Shown piece by piece: positions 34,435 through 43,453 of a stretch of DNA of 64,000 nucleotides. Both the position numbers and the translations under genes were made by a program. The DNA lies in contig NZ_LR733817.1 of the NCBI RefSeq assembly GCF_902506165.1, positions 4,139,937-4,203,936 of the forward strand, in the 5' to 3' direction. Each line of letters starts with the position of its first letter. Position 1 is the first letter of the stretch. Source of the DNA: Bosea sp. 29B. GTDB lineage: Bacteria; Pseudomonadota; Alphaproteobacteria; Rhizobiales; Beijerinckiaceae. The notes beneath the pieces were generated by a model. That model was not told where the DNA came from, did no database searches, and worked only from the letters and a program-made list of their open reading frames with translations.

Positions 34435-36246
34435 TTACTTGAGGTTCAGCGTCGGCGGGGCGTTGAGATCAAGCCCGGGTAATCCGCCGGAGCCGCCGAG
34501 CCCCGGAATGCTGATGCTGTCGAGCTGCTTGTTGATCTGCTGCTGGTCGAGCTGCACGCCCGAGCTCTTGTAGTGCATCACCATCTGCGGGAAGATCACC
34601 ACGAGTGCGACCATGATGCACTGGATCACCACGAAGGGCACGGCCCCCCAGTAGATCTGCCCGGTCGTCACCGGCTCCATCATCTTGCCCGTCACCTTGT
34701 CGCGATAAGGGTTCTTCGGCGCGACCGAGCGCAGGAAGAACAGGGCGAAGCCGAAGGGCGGGTGCATGAACGAGGTCTGCATATTCACGCCAAGGATGAC
34801 GCCGAACCAGATCAGGTCGATGCCGAGTTTGTCCGCCGCCGGACCGAGCAGCGGCACGATGATGAAGGCGAGCTCGAAGAAGTCGAGGAAGAAGGCGAGC
34901 AGGAAGACCATCACGTTGACGACGATCAGGAAGCCCGTCGCGCCGCCGGGCAGCCCGACGAGCAGGTGCTCGACCCAGACATGGCCGTTGACGCCGTAGA
35001 AGGTCAGCGAGAACACGCGCGCGCCGACCAGGATGAACAGCACGAAGGCCGAGAGCTTCGCCGTCGACTCCGTCGCCTGCCGGAGCAGGTTGAAAGTCAT
35101 ACGCTTCTTGCTCCAGGCGAGCAGGATCGCGCCGGCCGCGCCCATGGCGCCGCCTTCGGTCGGCGTTGCGACGCCGATGAAGATCGTGCCGAGCACCAGG
35201 AAGATCAGCGCCAGTGGTGGCACCATCACGAAGACGACCTGCTCGGTCATGCGCGAGAGCAGGTTGAGCTTGAGGTACTTGTTGACCAACGCGATGACGA
35301 AGGAGACCGCGACTGCGATCGACATCGTCAGGATGACGAAATCCGCGCCGCCGCCGACCTTGGTGAAGTACTTCATGTAGGCGATGGCGACGGCGAAGGC
35401 GAGGATCGTCACCACCAGCAGCGAGCGCCGCCGCGTCACGCCGTCGGCGTCGCGCAGCGTCTGCGCTTCCGGCGGCAGGCCGGGTGCGCGTTTCGGCCAT
35501 ACCATCGTGACCAGGAAGACGTAGCCGGCATAGAGGCTCGAGAGCACGAGGCCCGGGATGAAGGCGCCCTCATACATGTCGCCGACCGAGCGGCCGAGCT
35601 GGTCGGCGAGCACGATCAGCACGAGCGAGGGCGGGATGATCTGCGCCAGCGTGCCGGACGCTGCGATCACGCCCGAGGCGAGCCGCCGATCATAACCATA
35701 GCGCAGCATGATCGGCAGCGAGATCAGGCCCATCGAGATGACGGACGCCGCGACGACGCCAGTGGTGGCGGCGAGCAGTGCGCCGACGAAGATGACGGCG
35801 TAGGCGAGGCCGCCGCGGATCGGTCCGAAGAGCTGGCCGATCGTGTCGAGCAGGTCCTCCGCCATGCCAGAGCGCTCCAGCACCAGCCCCATGAAGGTGA
35901 AGAACGGGATCGCCAGCAGCACGTCGTTGTTCATCGTGCCGTAGATGCGTTCCGGCAGCGCCTGCAGGAAGTTCTCCTGGAACATGCCGAGCTCGATGCC
36001 GACCAAGGCAAAGAACAGGCCGTTGGCGGCGAGCGCGAAGGCGACCGGATAGCCGAGCAGCAGGAAGAGCACGAGCGCGACGAACATCACCGGCGCCATG
36101 TTGACGCGCAGGAAGTCGCCGATGCCGGCGGCGTGGGCGTCGCCGGTGTGCAGGCTGAGGAAGGCGGCGAGCGTGAGCGCAAGCAGCAGCGCGGCGGAGC
36201 GGGCGAAGGTCATGGAGCGGGTCCGGAAAGCTGCGTCTGGGCTCAC
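34435..36246 (-). CDS. dctM: TRAP transporter large permease
   Basis: 603 residues, the large sodium-driven channel protein of a TRAP system. The DctM pattern is clear: 'LALLGYPVAF'-type opening ('LLLGYPVAFALAANGLFFALVGIELGMF'), 'AIPFFTFMGLVLERSGMAEDLL', 'GVVAASVISMGLISLPIMLRYGYDRRLASGVIAASGTLAQIIPPSLVLIVLADQ', 'GVATPTEGGAMGAAGAILLA'. Length and an extra middle domain fit the long TakM-like class, consistent with TakP-type receptors. The GTG start overlaps the dctQ stop (GTGA); a start at 36213 is possible. The likely receptors are the two tandem genes 1.7 kb away. Confidence 0.93.
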   Translation of the reverse strand: MSPDAAFRTRSMTFARSAALLLALTLAAFLSLHTGDAHAAGIGDFLRVNMAPVMFVALVLFLLLGYPVAFALAANGLFFALVGIELGMFQENFLQALPERIYGTMNNDVLLAIPFFTFMGLVLERSGMAEDLLDTIGQLFGPIRGGLAYAVIFVGALLAATTGVVAASVISMGLISLPIMLRYGYDRRLASGVIAASGTLAQIIPPSLVLIVLADQLGRSVGDMYEGAFIPGLVLSSLYAGYVFLVTMVWPKRAPGLPPEAQTLRDADGVTRRRSLLVVTILAFAVAIAYMKYFTKVGGGADFVILTMSIAVAVSFVIALVNKYLKLNLLSRMTEQVVFVMVPPLALIFLVLGTIFIGVATPTEGGAMGAAGAILLAWSKKRMTFNLLRQATESTAKLSAFVLFILVGARVFSLTFYGVNGHVWVEHLLVGLPGGATGFLIVVNVMVFLLAFFLDFFELAFIIVPLLGPAADKLGIDLIWFGVILGVNMQTSFMHPPFGFALFFLRSVAPKNPYRDKVTGKMMEPVTTGQIYWGAVPFVVIQCIMVALVVIFPQMVMHYKSSGVQLDQQQINKQLDSISIPGLGGSGGLPGLDLNAPPTLNLK

Positions 36247-36881
36247 GGGGCGAGGCCTTCGGCCCTGGCCTGCTCAAGCAGGCGTTGGGCCTCGGCCTCG
36301 GCGGCAGCGGCGTGGCCGCGCAGCGTCTCGTCGTCGTCGAGCTTGCCGCGCATGATCGCGATCTGCTTGATCACTTCCGAGATGCCCTGCAGCAGCAGCA
36401 GGAAGAAGCCGATGATCAACAGGCCCTTGGCCGGCCATTGCGGCAGGCCGCCGGCCGAGAGCGATTGCTCGTTGACCTGGTAGGAGCGCATGAAGAACGG
36501 GCCGGAGTGGTAGACCATCAGTGCGCAGAACGGCAGCAGGAACAGGAGATGGCCGATCAGGTCGATCCATTGCTGCACGTGCTTCGGCAGCAGGTTGTTC
36601 ACGATGTCGATGCGGATGTGCTCCTTCACCTGCAGCGTCCAGGAGGCGCAGAGCAGGAACACGGCGCCGAACAGCACCCATTGGAGCTCGAGCCAGGAGT
36701 TCGATGAGACGTTGAAGACCTTGCGGATGATCGCGTTGACGGCGGAGACGATGACGGCGACGAGGATCAGCCACGCGACCCACTGACCGATCTTGCGGTT
36801 GAGGGTATCGATAGCGCGGCTCAAAGCGAGGGGTGCGTCCACCTCAGTCCTCCCTGACCTCGTGGATTGTGGCTGCATCAT
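36243..36881 (-). CDS. dctQ: TRAP transporter small permease
   Basis: 212 residues with four membrane segments and the DctQ pattern 'SRAIDTLNRKIGQWVAWLILVAVIVSAVNAIIRKVF', 'SNSWLELQWVLFGAVFLLCASWTLQVKEHIRIDIV' and 'LIIGFFLLLLQGISEVIKQI'. The C-terminal tail is polar, with Ala/Glu helical repeats. Cotranslated with dctM. Probably transports a 2-oxo acid or lactate with sodium. Confidence 0.93.
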   Translation of the reverse strand: MMQPQSTRSGRTEVDAPLALSRAIDTLNRKIGQWVAWLILVAVIVSAVNAIIRKVFNVSSNSWLELQWVLFGAVFLLCASWTLQVKEHIRIDIVNNLLPKHVQQWIDLIGHLLFLLPFCALMVYHSGPFFMRSYQVNEQSLSAGGLPQWPAKGLLIIGFFLLLLQGISEVIKQIAIMRGKLDDDETLRGHAAAAEAEAQRLLEQARAEGLAP

Positions 36882-36898
36882 GCAGTTTGCGAAGGGCG

Positions 36899-36927
36899 GT
36901 TATACCAATGCTACATGCCGTACAACA
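36899..36927 (-). promoter_or_regulatory. Candidate promoter of dctQM
   Basis: On the minus strand a TATAAC box (36904-36899) is preceded, 17 nt upstream, by TGTTGT (36927-36922), near the -35 consensus. It lies about 20-45 nt before the dctQ ATG. The spacing is right but the -35 box is poor. Confidence 0.35.
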
Positions 36928-36951
36928 TTGCTGCGTGCAAGGCGCTGTGGA

Positions 36952-38127
36952 TCAGTCCTTTCGCCTACGCGGCTCTTTGCGCAAGGCCAGCAAAGCGACG
37001 ACCAGCATCAGCCACATCATCGCCATCAGAGCTGGCGGCCAATGCGCGACCAGCGAGCTGATCACCACGGTCGCGAGCGCGCCCGAGCCGAGCTGGATCG
37101 CGCCGGCGAGGCCGGCTGCCGAGCCCGCGAGCTCGGGCCGGGCCGAAAGCGCCGCAGCGGTCGCTCCGGGCAGCGTCAAGCCGTTGCCGATGGCGCTGAT
37201 GGCGAGCGGCAGGAACAGCGTCAGCGGCGTCCACCATGGCGTCAGCGCGATCGCGAAGGCGACGGTGATCGCCACGAAGGAGATGATCAGGCCGATCCAG
37301 GCCATCGTCGCCGTGCCGTGCCGCAGCACCAATCGGGACATGGTGAAATTACCCACCATGTAGCCGAAGGCGTTGATGATGAAATAGGCGCCGTAAGTGT
37401 CGGAGCCGCGCCCCATCGTCTCGACGACGATGAACGGCGCTGCGGCGATGAAGGCGAAGAAGGCGGCGGACGTCATCGCCAGCGCGACGACGTTCCTGAT
37501 GAAGCTGCGGTCGCGCGCCAGCTCCGGAAAAGCCCGGAAGATGCCGGTGAGCGAGGTCCGCACGCCGACATTCGGTGCCGTCTCGGGCAGGCGCAGTCCG
37601 ACCAGGACCAGCACGATCGCGGCCGCCGCGGCCATTGACCAGAAGATCATGCGCCAGCCGAGATTGGTCTCGATATGGCCGCCGAGATAGGGCGTGATCA
37701 TCGGAGCCACCACCATGACCATGGTGACGGTCGCGATCTGCCGTGCCGCCTGGTCGCGGCCCGCCGTATCGCGGATGATGGCGCGTGCCAGGGCGAAGGT
37801 CGTGCCGGAACCGGCGCCTTCGAGCACGCGCGCGAACAGCAGGATGCCCGCGCTGTCCGCCAGGGCTCCGAGCACGGAACCCGCTGCGAACACGGCTGTG
37901 CCGGCGATCACGCAGGGCCGGCGCCCGTACCGGTCGGAGAGCGGCCCGACGATCAGCTGCGTCAGCGCGACCGCGACCAGGAAGAGGGTCAGCGTCAGCT
38001 GGATCGTCGCATAGCTGGTGGCGAAGTTGCGGGCGAGCGCTGGGGTCGCCGGCGCCAGCATGTTGAGGGCGATCGGCTGCAGCGTCGAGATCGCGACGAG
38101 GACGGTGAGGGTCGGCTTCGCTGTCAT
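36952..38127 (-). CDS. Bcr/CflA family multidrug efflux MFS transporter
   Basis: 391 residues, twelve membrane segments. 'LNMLAPATPALARNFATSYATIQLTLTLFLVAVALTQLIVGPLSDRYGRRPCVIAG' is the Bcr/CflA opening with motif A 'GPLSDRYGRRP', and 'LEGAGSGTTFALARAIIRDT' is motif C-like. Exports drugs or small metabolites. The ATG overlaps the EamA stop by 4 nt, so these two are a coupled pair. The frame extends much further upstream but only as a shadow. Confidence 0.9.
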   Translation of the reverse strand: MTAKPTLTVLVAISTLQPIALNMLAPATPALARNFATSYATIQLTLTLFLVAVALTQLIVGPLSDRYGRRPCVIAGTAVFAAGSVLGALADSAGILLFARVLEGAGSGTTFALARAIIRDTAGRDQAARQIATVTMVMVVAPMITPYLGGHIETNLGWRMIFWSMAAAAAIVLVLVGLRLPETAPNVGVRTSLTGIFRAFPELARDRSFIRNVVALAMTSAAFFAFIAAAPFIVVETMGRGSDTYGAYFIINAFGYMVGNFTMSRLVLRHGTATMAWIGLIISFVAITVAFAIALTPWWTPLTLFLPLAISAIGNGLTLPGATAAALSARPELAGSAAGLAGAIQLGSGALATVVISSLVAHWPPALMAMMWLMLVVALLALRKEPRRRKD

Positions 38128-39077
38128 AGCGGTTTGTCGCCCTCGGGCTTCAGCTGCGAATCGGGGCGGGCGCGCTGGCGATGCAGGGTGTAGAGGCCGC
38201 TGCCGACGATCAGCGCGATTCCCGCGTAGGCGATGCCGTCCGGCGTGTCGCCCCAGACCAGCCAGCCGATCAGCACGGCGACGAGAACGACCGAGTAGCG
38301 ATAGCCCGCGACGACGCCGACATCGGTGTTGCGGAAGGCGCTTATGATGCAGAAGCTGGCTGCCGTCACCAGCAGCGCCGCCAGGCCGAGATAGATGGTC
38401 TGGATCCGCCAGGGCGATTGCCAGGGTTCGACCAGGCCCATGCCGAGGCCCAGCGCCCCGACGAAGACCATCGCGGTCAGGGAGATCACCGTCGAGGGGA
38501 TCTCGCTGCTGATGAAGCGGGTGGTCAGGTCGCGGATGGCGACGAGACCTGTGCCGGCGAGCGCAACCAAGGCGGCCGCGCTGAAGCCGTCGGCGCCCGG
38601 GCGCATCACGATCAGCACGCCGATGAAGCCGACCACCAGTGCCAGCATTCGGCGCCAGCCGACGGTTTCGATCCGCAGCACTGCGGCGAAGAGGACGATG
38701 AGCAGGGGCGAGGCCATCACGATCGCCGTGATGTTGGCGAGTGGCAGCAGCCCCAGCGCCCAGTTGAACGTCAGTGCGGCCAGCGCTTCGACGATTGCGC
38801 GCATGAGCACCAGCGGCCTCAGTCCGAGCGGCAGCTTGCGCCAGTCGCCCATGAACACCACCAGCGCGACGCCGGCCAGAATGGCGAACGCTGTACGCAG
38901 CGCCAGCGCCTGCCCGGCGGGGAAGGCCTCGCGCGCGAGCTTCACCAAAGCGTCGTTGCAGCAGAAGAGCGTCATCGCCGCCAGCATGGCGATGATTCCG
39001 CGGCGGTTCTGGGCGGCGGTGGCCAAGGCGGGTCCTGTCAGGCTTCGCGCGCCGTCCGCTCGGCCGATCTCGGCCAA
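38124..39077 (-). CDS. EamA family (DMT) transporter
   Basis: 317 residues, ten membrane segments in two EamA repeats: 'IIAMLAAMTLFCCNDALVKLAREAFPAGQALALRTAFAIL' and the C-terminal 'VAGYRYSVVLVAVLIGWLVWGDTPDGIAYAGIALIVGSGLYTLHRQ'. A metabolite exporter of unknown substrate. It is 29 nt downstream of the sarcosine oxidase-type gene on the same strand, so they may be cotranscribed with the coupled MFS gene. Confidence 0.88.
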   Translation of the reverse strand: MAEIGRADGARSLTGPALATAAQNRRGIIAMLAAMTLFCCNDALVKLAREAFPAGQALALRTAFAILAGVALVVFMGDWRKLPLGLRPLVLMRAIVEALAALTFNWALGLLPLANITAIVMASPLLIVLFAAVLRIETVGWRRMLALVVGFIGVLIVMRPGADGFSAAALVALAGTGLVAIRDLTTRFISSEIPSTVISLTAMVFVGALGLGMGLVEPWQSPWRIQTIYLGLAALLVTAASFCIISAFRNTDVGVVAGYRYSVVLVAVLIGWLVWGDTPDGIAYAGIALIVGSGLYTLHRQRARPDSQLKPEGDKPL

Positions 39078-39106
39078 ACGACAAGGCGTCGCGGCGGATC
39101 GACGGT

Positions 39107-40246
39107 TCAGGCGTCGAAGCGGGAGAGGGAGAAGGGCGAGAGATCGAAGGCGGAGCGGCCGGCGGTGGCGAGATCCGCCAGGATCTCGCCGATCGCGCTG
39201 GCGAATTTGAAGCCGTGGCCGGAGCAGGCCGAGGCGAACACCGCCTGCGGCACGCCGGGCACGGCGTCGATGACGAAGTCCTCGTCGGGCGAGACAGTGT
39301 AGACACAGCCCTTCACCGTCAGCGGGTCACCATTGGCGTCGGGGAGGTAGCGCGCCAGGCATTCGCGAATCAGCCTGACCTGGTTGGGGCTCGGCGTCCG
39401 GTCCGGCTGGCGCGGATCCATCGGCTCGCGCGCGAAATGCGGCCCGCCGAGCTTGAAGCCGGGATGTTCGTAGAGCGGGAAGCCGTAGAAGGTGCCTTCC
39501 TCGGCGCTGAGGATGAAGACGGGAAAAGCACCTTCGCGGAACAGCTCCGGGCGGCGCGTGGTGAACCAGCCGATCGCCTGGCGCACCGTCGTCATCGAGC
39601 GCGCGAGCTGCGGCACCGCGTCCGTGATCCAGCCGCCCGAGGTGATCACCAGCCGCCCGGCCGAATAGGTGGTTCGTTCCGTGCGGACAGTGACGCCGCC
39701 ATCGGCGGTCGGCTGCCAGTCGAGCATCGGCTCGCCGGTGCGGATCTCCGCGCCCTTCGACTGCGCCAGCCCGACATGGGCGTAGATCGCCTTCTCCGAG
39801 GCGACGAAGCCGCCGTCCGGCTGCCAGAGGCCGAGGTACCCTTCCGGCAAATGGAAACCGGGGAAGCGGCGCATGATCTCGTCGCGGCCGAGCATTTCGT
39901 GCTCGAGATCATGGTCGAGGCAGGATTGCAGCGAGGACTCGACCGGGCCGAGCCCCTCGGGCGCAAGATCAAGCGAGCCGGTGACGTGCAGCAGCTTCAG
40001 CCCGGCCGCATCGCCGGTCTCCTGCCAGAGCTGATGGGCGCGCTTGACGATCGGCACATAATGCGAGCCCTCGAAATAGGCGAGGCGGATGATCCGCGTC
40101 AGCCCGTGCGAGGAGCCCATGGCATGGCCGAGGTCGAAACGCTCGAGACCGAGCACCTTGAGCCCGCGCTTGGCCAGGTGCCAGCAGGCGGCAGAGCCCA
40201 TCGCACCGACGCCGGCGACGATCACGTCGTAATGCGATGAACTCAT
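39107..40246 (-). CDS. Monomeric sarcosine oxidase/N-methyltryptophan oxidase family
   Basis: 379-residue flavoenzyme of the MSOX/MTOX family. Opening dinucleotide motif '[49 protein letters not shown]', and Cys341 in '[23 protein letters not shown]', the place where FAD is covalently bound in monomeric sarcosine oxidase. It oxidises N-methyl amino acids to formaldehyde, peroxide and the free amino acid. It leads a possible operon with two exporters. Glycine betaine or sarcosine use is a guess. Confidence 0.92.
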   Translation of the reverse strand: MSSSHYDVIVAGVGAMGSAACWHLAKRGLKVLGLERFDLGHAMGSSHGLTRIIRLAYFEGSHYVPIVKRAHQLWQETGDAAGLKLLHVTGSLDLAPEGLGPVESSLQSCLDHDLEHEMLGRDEIMRRFPGFHLPEGYLGLWQPDGGFVASEKAIYAHVGLAQSKGAEIRTGEPMLDWQPTADGGVTVRTERTTYSAGRLVITSGGWITDAVPQLARSMTTVRQAIGWFTTRRPELFREGAFPVFILSAEEGTFYGFPLYEHPGFKLGGPHFAREPMDPRQPDRTPSPNQVRLIRECLARYLPDANGDPLTVKGCVYTVSPDEDFVIDAVPGVPQAVFASACSGHGFKFASAIGEILADLATAGRSAFDLSPFSLSRFDA

Positions 40247-40681
40247 CGAACGTCCCTGGAGAGCCCGGCTGTGTCGCCGGTTGAAACTGCCTGCAATCTA
40301 GGCGGGCGGACGATGGCGGTCCATCCTGCCCGGCAGGTGAGCGCATCTGCGCCGCGGGCAGGGCGGCGGCCGGAGCACCGGAACATCCGCGCATCGAGTG
40401 CCCGGCCACAAGGGCATCGCTTGAGGAAGGCCTTGCGGTCCATGTCGGGCGCTGGCCCTCCCCCCGCTTGCGGTGGGGAGGGTTGGGTGGGGGGCAGTGC
40501 CGCTCGGCGCAACATCGAAGGACGGTCGCGCCCAGCTTTGCGGCCCCCCATCCCTAACCCTTCCCCACCGCAAGCGGGGGGAAGGGGATCTCCCGGTCTT
40601 TCAAGCGATTGGCCGGTGCCCGGCCGCAGGGGTTTGTTAACCCTGTCGGCGCATGCTCTTGCATCCTGTCTCGCCCCGGGA
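40247..40681. other. 435-nt region before the chemoreceptor gene, with an inverted repeat
   Basis: Between the oxidase start and the MCP start. Apart from the long GC-rich inverted repeat described next, no gene is supported. The frame of the MCP gene is open through it, but the codons are repeat-derived and uneven, so the true start is the ATG at 40682. Confidence 0.5.
40456..40586. repeat. Long GC-rich inverted repeat (element R2)
   Basis: Left arm (40456-40494) reads CCCTCCCCCCGCTTGCGG then TGGGGAGGGTTGGGTGGG; right arm (40544-40586) is nearly its reverse complement, with CCCCACCGCAAGCGGGG. A 49-nt spacer lies between them. The arms could fold into a cruciform or a large RNA hairpin. The C/G-run pattern resembles dispersed intergenic palindromic elements of alphaproteobacteria. 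No coding role. Confidence 0.8.
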
Positions 40682-42448
40682 ATGCCTATGCTTGCTCGTT
40701 CCGTCTGGCGCCTGTTGGGCCGTGCCGGCCCCGCTGCCGCGCCAGCTGCGTTGCAGGCCGTGGCCGAGGCGCCACAGCAGCTTCCCGGTCCCGCCGAGAC
40801 TTCGATCAGCGAGGCGATCAACGAGCTGGAGAGCGACGTCGTCGCTGCGATGCGTCGTCTCAATGACGGGCTCGACCAGGCCGAGCATTGCTCCGAGCGT
40901 TCGGAAATCCGATCCCGCGAGATTCGCGGCGGCATGGCCGAGCTGCGTGACGCTGCCCTGCAGGCAAGCGATAATTCGTCGGCGTTGGCAACTGCGACGC
41001 TGCAGGTGTCGGAGGCGGCCGAACGCGTCGGAGCTGCCATGTCCGGCGCCCGCGACATGCTCGACAACGCCGCTGAACGTGCCGCGGAGGCGACGGCGAT
41101 GATCAACGGGCTCGCGGCTGCGACCGGCGAGATTCGTTCGATCGTCGACGCCATCGCGGAAATCGCCCGCCAGACCAATCTGCTCGCCCTCAACGCGACG
41201 ATCGAGGCGGCTCGCGCCGGCGAGGCCGGCAAGGGCTTCGGCGTTGTCGCGCAGGAGGTGAAGTCGCTTTCGCTCGGCGTGCGTGAGGCGGTCGACCATA
41301 TCCGCAATCAGGTCGATCGGCTGAATCAGACGGCGCAGGGCTCGGCGGCGGTGGTCACCGACGCCTTCCGCCTCGTCGGCGAGGTCAATCCGGTCATGGC
41401 GACCGTCGGCGAGGCCTCGCACGAGCAGGCGGCGGCCGCGGCTGAGTTGTCGCGCAGCGCCGAGGCGACCGCCCGCTTCATCGAGACGGTGCGTGACCGC
41501 GTCAGCGAGGTCGACCGTGTCGCGCTCGCAGCCGCGCAGGAGAACATCGATGCCAGGCGGGCGCTCGCCGAAGGCGCGCGCCAGGCGGAAGGCTTGCTGG
41601 AGCGTTTCGTGCCGACGCTGCGCCACACCGTCTTCGCCGATCGGCGCCAGCACGACCGTTTCCCGGCCGAGTGTCCGGTCAGGCTCGAATTCGGCGAGCG
41701 CATCGTCGCCGGGCAGACGATCGACCTTGGCTTTGGCGGCGCCCTGCTGTCGGTTGCCAATTCCGAACTGAGGCCGCGGATGCGCGGCACGATCGCAGTC
41801 GAGGGCCTGCCGCCGCTGCCGTGCCGGGTGATGGCGCGCAGCGATCTCGGCCTCCACATCGCCTTCGAGCGCGGCGAGGAGGTGGCGCATGCGGCGCTGC
41901 ATCGGCGGCTCGCCGAGATCGAGGAAAGCTATCGCCCGTTGATCGAGCAGGCTCAGGAATTCGCACATCGGGTCGCCGCTCTGCTCGAATCGGCGCTGCG
42001 CACCGGCCGCCTCAGCGAGGAGGACCTGTTCGATACCGATTATCAGCCCGTTCCGGACTCCAATCCGCGCCAGTTCGCCAACCGGGCGCTGCCGGTCTTG
42101 CAGGCGATCCTGCCGTCGGTGATGGAGCAGGCCAAGGCGAGCGATCCGCGCCTCGTCTTCACCTTGCCGATCGACCGCAACGGCTATGTCCCGGTGCACC
42201 ACCCGGAATACTCGCGGCCGCAACGGCCGGGCGATCCGGATTGGAACCCCGCCTATAGCCGCGATCGGCGCATCTTCGATGACCGGGCCGGGATCACCGC
42301 CGCTCGCTCGGCGCGGCCCTTCATCATCCAGTCCTATCAGCGCGACATGGGCAGCGCGGGCGTCCAGCTGATGCGCGAGGTCGACGCGCCGCTGCGCGTC
42401 GCCGGCCGCCATTGGGGCGGCGTGCGCATGGCCTATCGGATGGCGTGA
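40682..42448 (+). CDS. Soluble methyl-accepting receptor with internal PilZ domain
   Basis: 588 residues, no membrane segment. Order: a short N-terminal tail; a methyl-accepting signalling hairpin (about 40-310) with tip '[38 protein letters not shown]' (161-197); a PilZ domain (about 320-400) with RQHDR at 322-326 and 'DLGFGG' at 348-353, where the usual Ser of D-x-S-x-x-G is Gly; then a C-terminal domain (about 405-588) with '[21 protein letters not shown]' and '[12 protein letters not shown]', seen in cytoplasmic chemoreceptors and possibly a ligand domain. It should couple c-di-GMP to chemotaxis signalling. ATG 40682 or 40688. Its stop is followed directly by the stop of the opposite gene. 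Confidence 0.85.
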   Translation: MPMLARSVWRLLGRAGPAAAPAALQAVAEAPQQLPGPAETSISEAINELESDVVAAMRRLNDGLDQAEHCSERSEIRSREIRGGMAELRDAALQASDNSSALATATLQVSEAAERVGAAMSGARDMLDNAAERAAEATAMINGLAAATGEIRSIVDAIAEIARQTNLLALNATIEAARAGEAGKGFGVVAQEVKSLSLGVREAVDHIRNQVDRLNQTAQGSAAVVTDAFRLVGEVNPVMATVGEASHEQAAAAAELSRSAEATARFIETVRDRVSEVDRVALAAAQENIDARRALAEGARQAEGLLERFVPTLRHTVFADRRQHDRFPAECPVRLEFGERIVAGQTIDLGFGGALLSVANSELRPRMRGTIAVEGLPPLPCRVMARSDLGLHIAFERGEEVAHAALHRRLAEIEESYRPLIEQAQEFAHRVAALLESALRTGRLSEEDLFDTDYQPVPDSNPRQFANRALPVLQAILPSVMEQAKASDPRLVFTLPIDRNGYVPVHHPEYSRPQRPGDPDWNPAYSRDRRIFDDRAGITAARSARPFIIQSYQRDMGSAGVQLMREVDAPLRVAGRHWGGVRMAYRMA

Positions 42449-43453
42449 TCAGCCGCGGCCTGCCGCCAGGATCGCGTCGATCCAGCGCTGCGAGGTCAAG
42501 GCTTCCTCACCTGTCACCACCGGATCGCGCCCTTCCTCGATCGCGTCGATGAAGTCGGCGATCACGGCGCGATGGGCGTCATGCGGGAAGTCCATGATGT
42601 TGGCGCCGCTGCCGGTATTGCCCTCGGCCTCGACCACCTCCGAGCGGCCGTCGAGGAAGGATAGCTGCAAACGCCCGCCGACCAGCGCCGCATGGCCCCT
42701 GCTGCCGATGATCTCGATGCGCTCGGGGTGGCCGGGATGGGCGGCGGTGGTGGTCACCAGCGTCGCCGGCGCGCCGTTCCCCGTTTCCAGCAGGGCGCCG
42801 ACATAGTCCTCGGTCTCCATCCTGTGCAGCGCGGTAGTATGCACCTGCGCAGCGACGACCTTGGATACCCCGACCAGCGAGCGGAACAGGTCGAAGGAGT
42901 GGATCGCCTGCGTCAGCAGCACGCCGCCGCCGTCGCGCGCCATCGTGCCGCGGCCGGGCTCATCGTAATAGCTCTGCGGCCGCCACCACGGAACCTGCAG
43001 CAGGGCAGCCTCGACGCTGCCGAGCTCGCCGCCATCCAATGCCGCCTTGAGCCGCCGACTCGCCGGCCGGAAGCGGTGCTGCAGCACGACACCGAAGGCC
43101 TTGCCGGCCCGCCGCGCCGCCGCGACGAGTTCCTCGCTGCGCGCGACAGTCAGCTCCAGCGGTTTCTCGACCAGCACATGCTTTCCAGCGGCAAGGCAGC
43201 GGACACCGACATCTCGGTGGCTCGCCGGCGGCGTCAGCACGATCACCGCCTCGACGGTTTCGTCAGCCAGAACCGCGTCGATGTCGGTGCTGCCGGGGAA
43301 AGGGAACTGGGCGCGATAGGCGTCGAGCCGCTCCTGCGAGCGGCTGGCGACGTAGCGGACATCGACCCTGCCAGCCAGATCGATCAGGCTGCGCGAATGG
43401 GGCAGGGCGGCCGGTCCCAGCCCGATGACGGCGATGCCGAGCTTGCGTGTCAC
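42449..43453 (-). CDS. Gfo/Idh/MocA family oxidoreductase
   Basis: 334 residues. Rossmann domain 'KLGIAVIGLGPAALPHSRSLIDLAGRVDVRYVASRSQERL', 'KHVLVEKPLELTVARSEELVAAARRAGKAFGVVLQHRF' with the EKP motif (catalytic Lys), and a beta-sheet substrate domain with 'DGGGVLLTQAIHSFDLFRSLVG'. It oxidises a sugar or inositol-type alcohol. The start overlaps the second dehydrogenase's stop by 4 nt, and with the upstream receptor they form an operon. Confidence 0.9.
   Translation of the reverse strand: MTRKLGIAVIGLGPAALPHSRSLIDLAGRVDVRYVASRSQERLDAYRAQFPFPGSTDIDAVLADETVEAVIVLTPPASHRDVGVRCLAAGKHVLVEKPLELTVARSEELVAAARRAGKAFGVVLQHRFRPASRRLKAALDGGELGSVEAALLQVPWWRPQSYYDEPGRGTMARDGGGVLLTQAIHSFDLFRSLVGVSKVVAAQVHTTALHRMETEDYVGALLETGNGAPATLVTTTAAHPGHPERIEIIGSRGHAALVGGRLQLSFLDGRSEVVEAEGNTGSGANIMDFPHDAHRAVIADFIDAIEEGRDPVVTGEEALTSQRWIDAILAAGRG

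Noticed and set aside
34573..36483. 636-residue frame opposite dctM
   Set aside because: Extremely rich in Asp, Glu, His and Arg; antisense of a membrane protein gene, so not coding.
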